This document shows positions 7,129 to 13,841 of a DNA stretch of 13,841 nucleotides, in pieces. The position numbers and the translations under genes are program-made. This stretch comes from Davidsoniella eucalypti (taxonomy: Eukaryota; Ascomycota; Sordariomycetes; Microascales; Ceratocystidaceae), in NCBI GenBank assembly GCA_004009845.1, contig RMBW01000304.1, forward strand, positions 1 through 13,841. The letters are read 5' to 3'. The notes under the pieces are model-generated. The model searched no databases. It had not been told where the DNA came from and saw nothing but the letters and a program-made list of their open reading frames with translations. How positions within the stretch are numbered: the first letter of the stretch is position 1; each line of letters starts with the position of its first letter.

Positions 7129-8690
7129 TTGATCTTTTTAGAAATCCCCAAGTAGACTTAAACTCTTTTTTTAACATGAAAAAGAGAAAGGATCCAAAGC
7201 TCTTAGCTAAAACAAGCTGAACTGTTATTACCGATATCAAGAGATCTTTTGGTTAGCTGTGACAAGATGGCCCCTTTCTCATTTTATTACCAATACGTAA
7301 TGATTCTGTACTTTGTTCATTTGTTCTGTGGCAGGAGTGTCTGTTTAGTTTGCCCCCGGTTTATAAATCATCATGATCAAATGACCTAAGAAACATTTTC
7401 GCAAGCCGTGGGTTGTTTATGATTGAAATTGAAGGATGAGGGATTGAGAGAAGTCAACCTAGCTTTGAGTTTAGAGATGGCTTAATCAAATAGAAGTTGA
7501 TTTAGGAACATCAAGTGTATCAAGTATTTTGATATTATCATTGCAGAGTTTGGCAAGGACTCAAGTGATGGAAATATTTGTCACATACTCACTGTCTGGT
7601 GTCAAAATTGTGCCGATAACAAAAGTTGGGACTTCTGATATCACCAAGTAAAACGTAGTTACTAAAAACCTAGCCATATACATTATTTTATAGTAGGGTA
7701 TGTAGCTAGCTATGACTACTGGCATAGTGAATACAAGTCGTATTACTCTATAGTGTCTCTTAATGTTCAAGGCAACATTATTGCAATTGGTATAGCCTGA
7801 AAGGTTCTGATACATAATGATACTAATATTGTTGGTATACATTACAGCATCAATATTGTATCAAATGCAAAACGAAACTTTCGAACTTCTATGATTCAAG
7901 CCACACTGTTATATACCTTTGCAAATTCATCAATACAAGGTAGCATAGTATTCTATATAAAGGTGGCCATATTATTGTTTTAACTGAGGAGTCAAGAGAA
8001 GAGGATTGTATATACAACTACAGTGATATGTTAATTCCAAGATCAACTCAATTCCTAATCACTCTATCTATCATTATATATGTGCTCTGATGTTCTCCAG
8101 TATTGTCTTTCAATAATGTGTGATACCGGCATATAGAGCAGCTATATACAAGCGAAATAAACAATATTTATAGAGCTCTAAGGTGAACTACAGCCACACA
8201 ACAACAACTGATGAACATACGTGTTAAGCTCAACAAATGTCTATATAGTCTCTAGACACTTGCAATGAAACGTAAGTCGTCAATTATCACTGAAACAAAA
8301 TACTTAACGTTACTAAAAACATACGAGAAGGACTAACGCTTAGTCTATATGAGGTTCAACTTGAGTTATATATCTACAGATTTCCATGTGAAAAGGGTAA
8401 ATAAGTATTTCGGTCTTGCTCTCTACTATCGCCGAGGCAAGCAGTTGACAGATAGCATTGACAGCATGCATTATATAACTTTTTTGCCATTCGAAAACCT
8501 TTGTAATCGTTGTTATTACTGCATCCTTTGCATGAAAGACTTTAGCTCATGGATATGGCATTCAAGACTTAGGCAATTGTAGACAACTGTAACTAGACTC
8601 GGGTTGTACAAAGTTGGGAATTTTCATTCATAGCTAGATAAACTTCAAAGACAGTCATCATTTCACAGAATATGTTGTGTAATTGTCCTA
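7129..8690. other. AT-rich stretch with no supported gene
   Basis: Two open frames exist: a hydrophobic 93-codon one on the minus strand (7561-7842) and a 77-codon one on the plus strand (8349-8582). Neither shows a recognisable motif, and both fit chance ORFs in AT-rich DNA. No RNA gene or repeat was recognised between the two LTRs. Confidence 0.45.
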
Positions 8691-8695
8691 TAGAC
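8691..8695. repeat. Target-site duplication TAGAC, left
   Basis: TAGAC directly precedes the second LTR and recurs at 8877-8881. The following TGTA also recurs by coincidence, making a 9-bp direct repeat, but the TG...CA rule places the duplication at five bases. Confidence 0.85.
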
Positions 8696-8876
8696 TGTAA
8701 GAGACTAAGGCCTAGTAAGGTTAGCCAAGGCATTCCTTGTCAGTACTAGAATCGGCTATAAGTAGGGACCTATTCCCGCCGATTATTAGTCTTAGTTTCT
8801 CTTTCTCCTTCATCGGTCTCAATCGAATCATCCTTTTACGACCAGTTTTCATTGCAACTCCTCGTATATCGTCTCA
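8696..8876 (+). mobile_element. Second solo LTR, 181 bp, related to the LTR at 6803-6980
   Basis: It starts TGTAAGAGACTAAGG (compare TGTCACGGGCTAAGG in the first LTR) and ends CGTCTCA, with TG...CA termini and TAGAC on both sides. The 29-bp core at 8753-8781 matches the first LTR at 28 of 29 positions, and CTCCTTCATCGGT follows at the same relative place. The rest is clearly diverged, so the two come from different copies or subfamilies. No coding remains are attached. The same orientation is inferred from the TATA box. Confidence 0.88.
8757..8764 (+). promoter_or_regulatory. TATA box of the second solo LTR
   Basis: TATAAGTA occupies the same place, 61 bases in, as TATAAATA in the first LTR. 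It differs by one A-to-G change inside an otherwise identical core. Confidence 0.5.
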
Positions 8877-8881
8877 TAGAC
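8877..8881. repeat. Target-site duplication TAGAC, right
   Basis: This is the second copy of the 5-bp duplication, directly after the terminal CA of the second LTR. Confidence 0.85.
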
Positions 8882-11010
8882 TGTAGAAAAAAGCAACCTT
8901 CTTCTCCTTGGTATCGTCTTTCATAGTTGATGCCAGAATCATATCTTCGTTTATTAGTTCAGCTTCCACGCCACAGCAACAGTATTTATACATAACATGT
9001 AGAAGATATCAAGTTTTAGTCATATGATACTTGGTATATCAATACAAATAACATGAGACATAAAAAAAGATACAGTTCGATTGCCATATTTCCCATATTT
9101 CTCTTTATAGTTGATAATTATGATTCCACTTCAACTCGCCACCATCTCCACATTGTGATCCAGGTAATCATGATGATTATATTCTTTCTGACAATAAGAT
9201 TTCTCTATTGTCTGAACAGATGAAATACCATGTAATTTCTAGAATCTAGTCGAGTGATAATGGCCCGATCTACAGTGGATAGATCTCGAACTCCATACAT
9301 AGAACACCCTTGCTTCATATGTAGCTGATAACTTGTATTGGAAGCTTGAAATTATAGAGACAGTATGGCTAGTGCATCATAGTTCTTCTTGGTGTACTCG
9401 GTATGTTTAGTGGTCAATGATATTGGAATATCTTGACATAGTTGAAATCTACCAGCACTAATGAATTTACCACTTGACTTATCATAATAATGGACTTTAT
9501 TCACTCCAATATTAACAACTTGTGGTACAACAAGCAATGATATATTACTTACCAACTATAAGCTATTTTATTGCTAAGTGCATCAAGTCATAGCTTGCGT
9601 TTGCTATATCTAACATATATAGCTACAGCAGGGTTGACATTCATATACTTACTGAGCTGGAGTCACTCAATGAATAGTCATACCTTACTTGCCGACAACA
9701 CATTCATTTCTTTGATGTACTTAATAGTCAACATTTGTACTATGTAGAGAACTATACTTCAGTGACTGATTATACAATCATTTCCCAATCGCCTAGCTTG
9801 CAGTTGTGACTCATTCATAACTCTTTCTCTGTTAATTAGCCAATGTAATTTTCTCTCGATACTCAATAACACAACCCAGTATTTATTAACCATTTTCTAA
9901 CAAACTATTGCTAGTATTTGGGGTCTACAATCTTTGATAGTTTACCATTTCCTATATTCTTGCCCAATCTTTATGTCTTACCTTATTACATTTCCCTTGA
10001 AATGCAACATTCCGTTAGAACTACAAAACTTACAGTAAGTCATTGATCATTCCTGATTTTACTACGAGTGTCCTTCTTACATGTTTATAGAGCATTTTCT
10101 CGACAAACTTGGTCTTTGCTCTTATGTTTTGCCGACCATCTCAACTTATTATAAATCGGGAATCATTTTGTGATCAATATATCCTGCAAATACCATAGAA
10201 AGTGATTACTATGTAGGTTTTAAAATACCAACTGTGCCAGTTGCGACTACTTCTCTTGTTGTTTTATCAATCATGTAAACTCTAAATCCCAAGCACCCAA
10301 TGTCATGCTATTCTAATGGTATAAGTACCTAAAGTTGTTTGTAATTTGAAGTTCCATATTAGTCTTGTCATTCTACTTACAGCGAAAGAACATAATTCAA
10401 ATATATAGTAATACTTATATATACTGTCGTTTTTCTCTAGAATTCTTTTCATTTTATTTCCCTTTTCAATAGCACTCAATATCATCATATAGATAGATAT
10501 AGCAAGTGGGTGTCTGTCCTGCCAATTGTGCTGTAATGCCCGGTAATATATTAAATCAGCTTGTTATATTACCTTGCTTGGCTCTCTATCCTTTTAAATT
10601 TAATTGACTCTATTTCTCTATCGTACCTAGATACCTGCTTTGTATCGTAGAAATCCTAATGATATATAGTATACTATGAGTACGAATTACTTTATTTAAT
10701 CAATATGTCTATGCATTTTGTGGAGAATTACCGTCAGTATGTTATTTTAAACCAAGTCTTCAATCTTATATTTAATTAGGATATTCTTCTACATCGCCTT
10801 GAGTGTTTATTGTGATAGTACTTGACATATTTGGTAACATTTTCTACATCTTGCTGTATCTGACTAATACAAATTCTTGTACTTTACCCTTAATGCTTAA
10901 TGAGTATGTAGACCTGCCCTTGGTGTACTTATAACTTGCCGTTTCTAGTGCGTTTGATCCAGTAAATTGATTGCAGTCCTATTTGTGTCCAAATACTAGC
11001 AGTTCTGCTG
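8882..11010. other. Long AT-rich gene desert
   Basis: No gene can be supported. A 67-codon minus-strand frame (9352-9555) holds the KHTEYTKKN phrase shared with the relic near 1750 and may be a second small fragment of that gene. A 61-codon frame at 10303-10488 looks random. No tRNA, rRNA or transposon ends were recognised. Confidence 0.45.
9381..9408 (-). repeat. 28-bp word repeated inverted from 1748-1775
   Basis: It is the reverse complement of the 28-bp word in the relic near 1750, with one mismatch. In the minus-strand frame it encodes KHTEYTKKN followed by YDALA. See the entry at 1748. Confidence 0.75.
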
Positions 11011-11029
11011 CGGTTCTTTTAAAGAACCG
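11011..11029. repeat. Perfect 19-bp palindrome CGG-N13-CCG
   Basis: CGGTTCTTT and AAAGAACCG are exact reverse complements around a single central T. The outer CGG and CCG triplets resemble inverted half-sites of fungal Zn2Cys6 regulators, but no gene lies nearby for it to control. It may be a chance palindrome or a transposon remnant. Confidence 0.6.
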
Positions 11030-11319
11030 TTCATATATTATGTGCTGCTTAGTGAAAAAAAAATACTCAAAAACGGCATGCTAGTTAGTTTCCTCCCTGA
11101 AGCTAGACGTCACGTTTATGCTCGACATATTTGTAAAAAAACACCTCAAAGCTTTAACGAATTCTGAATACACATTACTACTTTACACAAAAGTATGAAA
11201 TACTTCGTTAGTATTATTAACTTTCTAATTCCCCCGTAGATCTAAACATTATAATCTATAATTATAAATATCACGAACACGTTCTTAGTGATATCGTCAT
11301 AGCTCTATTGTTAAACAAG
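11030..11319. other. AT-rich spacer, nothing recognised
   Basis: This stretch continues the gene desert between the palindrome and the extreme A/T tract. An A9 run lies near 11055. No ORF, RNA gene or repeat end was recognised. Confidence 0.4.
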
Positions 11320-11640
11320 ATTAATAAATAAATAAAATTGATAGCAAAATTGAATTATATTTTGCTCCCTATAAATTGAATAAAGGGATTTTCTAAAAGA
11401 ATTTAAAATTTTCAAAAGATTATTTTGTGAAAATAATTGCAAGAAAAAAAAACTTTAGAAAGTTATTTGTGGAAAAACCTCGAAAGTAAAAAAATTCTAA
11501 TTTTTTTGATTCCTAAAAAAAGTTTTTTTTTAAAAGAAAAAACTTTAAAAACTTCAGAAAATTATTCGTTAAAAAAAAATTGAAACCAAAAAAATTGAAA
11601 CTTAAATTTTTTTTTTAGTAAGCAAAGTCATAGATAAATT
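11320..11640. repeat. Extreme A/T tract with homopolymer runs
   Basis: About 320 bases consist almost wholly of A and T, with many A5-A9 and T5-T10 runs and near-repeated words such as AAAAACTTTA and AAAAATTGAAAC. The tract directly adjoins the GC-rich retroelement fragment and marks a sharp compositional boundary. It may be decayed transposon sequence, a slippage-prone low-complexity tract, or the interior of whatever element broke the reverse-transcriptase gene. Confidence 0.7.
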
Positions 11641-11641
11641 C

Positions 11642-11767
11642 TTATTTATTAATAGATTTTGGCCAATCACCGATCCGTTTAGATCTGAACCGTTTTGAAA
11701 ATAGGGACAAGGGTGCCCAGACTGAAATGTATGCACGTTTCCGCCCGCAACGCCGCCGAATAATACC
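11642..11767 (-). other. Foreign segment replacing the rest of reverse transcriptase
   Basis: Read on the minus strand, this begins GGTATTATTCGGCGGC exactly one codon after the last recognisable RT residues (GETL, ending at 11768). The frame stays open by chance for about 41 codons to the stop at 11642, but those residues do not resemble RT. It also contains TTGGCCAA and AGATCT palindromes. The shared 16-bp word suggests it is the end of a different transposon inserted after a TA dinucleotide, or a recombination junction. Confidence 0.55.
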
Positions 11768-12589
11768 TAGGGTTTCTCCCATAAGTGGTAGGGGGTACTT
11801 ATCCTTGATAGACGCATCATTAACACCACGATAGTCGATGCAAAAGCGTACACCACCTCCTGGTTTATTGACGAACAGGACGGACGAGCCATATTCGGAG
11901 TTGGCTGGTCCGATGAATTGAGACTGTTTGAGCCCTTCCAGGGTCTTTTGCAAGACTAGGAGTTCCGCGCGCGTGACAGGGTAGAGAGACTGGGTAGGGA
12001 CGGTGGCGCCTGGTTTCAACTTAATTTCCAGGTCTATCCCTGGTCGATGAGGGGGTAATGTTGTGGCTAATTTGGGGTCGAAAGCCGAGGCAACAGGTTC
12101 TAACCAATCCGGCAAGTGGGGACGGGACTTGTCTTTGTGTGCGAGTGCAATCTTGATATTCTCTAGCGAAGCTCTATAAATATGCGGGTTATCCGCACTT
12201 CCACAGAGCTTGTAGAATTCCTCAGCAGTTAACTCTTCTGCTGGTAAGATTGTAATTTCCTGAGTCCTGGGCCTGAGCCGAACGTCATTGTTAACTAACC
12301 ATCTTTGTCCTAGGATTATGTCTTCGGACTGGCCGGGAACCACGTAGGCCCAAATGGTTTCCGTGTGGCCGTTGATGGTCAGGGGGAGTTCGGCGATGGT
12401 GTCGATGAGCGGGGGGTTGTCCAGCGTAGTGACTTGGACGATGACCCGTTCGGAGATGGGGTGTGTGAGGGTAGCAAGGTGGAGGAGACGCGGGGGAATG
12501 ACGGCGACGGTGAGGCATCCGCTGTCGACGAGGGCTTTCGTAGAATAACTTCCTAAACTTACGTCTAAGTAATTTCCTAAAGCCCCCAT
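11642..12589 (-). pseudogene. pol: Truncated Ty3/gypsy pol: protease and N-terminal RT
   Basis: Counting from the Met at 12589, an aspartic protease occupies about residues 8-110. It has the catalytic DSG at 22-24 and the second signature IILGQRWL at 91-98. RT begins near residue 180, with LEIKLKPGA, the YGSSVLFVNKPGG block at 233-245, FCIDYRGVND at 249-258 and YPLPLMGETL ending at 274. Protease would mature the polyprotein and RT would copy element RNA to DNA. Similarity ends at residue 274, before the YxDD catalytic motif; RNase H and integrase are absent, and the last 41 residues are unrelated. This frame is open upstream of the Met through the gag stop, so pol was probably made as a Gag-Pol fusion by -1 frameshifting. 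Its GC-rich, otherwise undamaged frame contrasts with the decayed surroundings. Confidence 0.9.
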
Positions 12590-12654
12590 CTCAGTTTCAA
12601 CTATCTGGTCACCAATTAATCCTCCCTGGTCGGGGCGCGATTTATCCCGACTGT

Positions 12655-12661
12655 CTAAAAA
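12655..12661 (-). other. Probable -1 frameshift site at the gag-pol junction
   Basis: On the coding strand the gag frame ends GAT TTT TAG and forms a run of five T followed by AG. Slipping back one base lets the TTT-decoding tRNA re-pair perfectly with TTT and places TTA in the next codon. The pol frame is then open without interruption to the Met at 12589. It is not a classical X-XXY-YYZ heptamer, so the mechanism is inferred from the frame relation. Confidence 0.45.
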
Positions 12662-13841
12662 TCCATGAGGTCTCCTGTATCCGTCACGTTAGTGGTGGTG
12701 GCTCCCTGGGCGCGTGGCTGTGAGTTTGACATTTGCTCGTTAATAAGAGCGCGGACGTCATCCAGGGAGAAGCTAGGGGCCGTGCTGACGGCGTTGGCCT
12801 TGACCGAAGGGCGAGAGGCGCGAGACTTGGAACGGCAGTTAGTAGCGGTATGACCCTTGCGTTGGCAGGTAGAGCAGGATACGGCCGTAGGACATGTGCC
12901 TGAGGGATGTGCTTGGCTGCTGCAGTACTGGCAGGGCGTGAGAGGGCACATGGAGGCGTAGTGGCCTGTTTGGCGGCAGTGATAGCAGGGCCTGTCGGTT
13001 GAGGAGGTTTGTGATTTGGGCGCGGGCGTACGAGATGGTGTCGGCGAGGGGTTTGAACGCCAGTGGTTGGAGGTTATGGCTTTGGCCTTGGCGAGGGCGC
13101 TTTCCTTGATGCGGGCGACTGGGCGCATCTGTGAGATCATTTCGTCTAGTGGTCTGATATGGAACATGTTGGCTAAGTGCACTTGCATGTCCAGGTGGAG
13201 GCCTTCTTGGAGGACGGAGAGGAGGGTGTTATGGTCGTAGAAATGGGCTTTGTCGCGTAGGGAGCAGAGACGGTTGGTAAAGGATTCGAATGTCTCGGTA
13301 GGGCCTTGCTTGAGCTTCAGCAATTCGCGGTTGGCGAGTCTCGCTCGGTCGGGGTCGTCGTATCGCGAGTCGAGGTAAGAGAGGAAGGTCTGGAAGCCGG
13401 TGTTCATGGGGAGGCATTCGAGGTACTTGGTGCGGACTTGTTCCTTGATCTCCGTCGACAGGGCGTTCATCGTGTACGCCAGCTGGTCTCTGGTTGAGTA
13501 GAAGCGGTAAGAGTCCACGAGGAATTTCTCGTTAAGCTCCATCTTCCAGGTGGCGTAATCGAAGGTGCCGTCGAACTTGCGGACTGCGTCGATAACGTCT
13601 TTGCGGCGGGCAAGCTGGTCGTCGCGAGGGGGTAGTAAGGCGATCCCGTGAGCTGAAGGAGGGAATGCTGGTGTTGTTGTGAGCATTTTCTCTGGAGGCG
13701 TGGGGGCGTGTTCGCGGATAGGGGCGAGACGTAGGTTGAGAGGTTTGAGTCTGTCCTCTAAGTCGTCGAGCTGGTTGAGGTCTACTAAGTTGTCGTTGGC
13801 TGGGTCTTCGTATTTGCCACCGAGGAGCTCGAGGATGTCTC
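12655..13841 (-). CDS. gag: Ty3/gypsy-like Gag (capsid/nucleocapsid), 5' partial
   Basis: Gag would form the virus-like particle and package element RNA in the cytoplasm. The first Met in the window ends at 13686 and gives 343 residues to the TAG at 12657-12655. The frame is open for about 51 more codons to the window edge, including an acidic stretch (YEDPANDN, LDDLEDR), so the real start probably lies outside. In the 343-residue numbering, about 40-200 resemble a retrotransposon capsid domain, for example YLDSRYDDPDRARLANREL near 104-122. Three canonical CX2CX4HX4C zinc knuckles follow at 234-247, 252-265 and 271-284. A Ser/Pro/Thr-rich linker precedes the knuckles. The C-terminus ends LMDF, and pol lies in the -1 frame. 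Codons are GC-rich and there is no internal stop. Confidence 0.9.
   Translation of the reverse strand, partial: DILELLGGKYEDPANDNLVDLNQLDDLEDRLKPLNLRLAPIREHAPTPPEKMLTTTPAFPPSAHGIALLPPRDDQLARRKDVIDAVRKFDGTFDYATWKMELNEKFLVDSYRFYSTRDQLAYTMNALSTEIKEQVRTKYLECLPMNTGFQTFLSYLDSRYDDPDRARLANRELLKLKQGPTETFESFTNRLCSLRDKAHFYDHNTLLSVLQEGLHLDMQVHLANMFHIRPLDEMISQMRPVARIKESALAKAKAITSNHWRSNPSPTPSRTPAPKSQTSSTDRPCYHCRQTGHYASMCPLTPCQYCSSQAHPSGTCPTAVSCSTCQRKGHTATNCRSKSRASRPSVKANAVSTAPSFSLDDVRALINEQMSNSQPRAQGATTTNVTDTGDLMDF

Larger units (their letters stand above)
11768..13841 (-). mobile_element. Partial Ty3/gypsy-like LTR retrotransposon
   Basis: The order Gag with zinc knuckles, protease, RT reads leftward from the window edge. 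The 5' LTR would lie beyond 13841 and the 3' two-thirds of pol plus the 3' LTR are missing. The Ty3/gypsy assignment comes from the RT motifs and the pol start order; integrase position, the usual discriminator from copia, cannot be checked. The open, GC-rich frames suggest a fairly recent arrival compared with the rest of the window. Confidence 0.88.

Noticed and set aside
7561..7842. Hydrophobic 93-codon minus-strand ORF
   Set aside because: I considered a membrane-protein fragment, but no family motif is present and AT-rich DNA readily gives hydrophobic translations.
8349..8582. 77-codon plus-strand ORF with several Cys
   Set aside because: No recognised domain, no regular Cys spacing and no supporting context.
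9070..9085. GTTCGATTGCC as a possible tRNA B-box
   Set aside because: No matching A-box, anticodon arm or complementary acceptor stem around it.
12354..12556. Overlapping plus-strand ORFs opposite pol
   Set aside because: They are shadows of the GC-rich minus-strand pol frame, as are the plus-strand ORFs opposite gag at 12665-13497.

Overview
The window looks like an AT-rich, transposon-dominated stretch of a filamentous fungal nuclear genome, most likely an ascomycete. The evidence is a decayed secreted intradiol dioxygenase gene with a 43-nt GT-AG intron and a pyrimidine-rich leader, short solo LTRs with TG...CA ends and 5-bp target duplications, and a Ty3/gypsy-type gag-pol fragment with three CCHC zinc knuckles. 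No bacterial operon, tRNA, rRNA or CRISPR array was seen. The assignment to fungi rests on gene architecture and family resemblance, not on a database search.

Layout. Bases 1-1474 are AT-rich with no convincing gene, only a 23-codon signal-peptide-like ORF and an (AT)8 run. From 1475 to about 2330 there is an unrecognised gene relic of more balanced composition. A 548-bp repeat lies at 2596-3143. The clearest gene, at 3791-4695, is an extracellular intradiol ring-cleavage dioxygenase pseudogene with several frameshifts, CAG-to-TAG-like stops and a missing internal block. A second, inverted copy of the repeat lies at 6400-7128 (546 bp once an insertion is subtracted), so the pseudogene sits between two inverted copies about 96% identical. 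The second copy is interrupted by a complete 178-bp solo LTR (6803-6980) with an ATGAA target duplication. The first copy preserves the empty site, which proves the insertion and dates it after the duplication. A related 181-bp solo LTR with a TAGAC duplication lies at 8696-8876. Bases 8877-11641 are a gene-poor AT-rich desert ending in an extreme A/T tract.

From about 11768 to the right edge the sequence switches to GC-rich and carries, on the minus strand, the 5' part of a Ty3/gypsy-like element: Gag (open to the window edge), a gag-pol junction in the -1 frame, aspartic protease and the N-terminal part of reverse transcriptase. RT similarity stops at 11768, before the catalytic YxDD motif. 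The next 16 bases are a GC-rich word found again at 6115-6130, which marks the break as a probable insertion or recombination junction.

No genes here work together as a pathway. The window records successive transposon insertions, an inverted duplication, decay of a former secreted enzyme gene, and a much younger retroelement fragment whose ORFs have not decayed.
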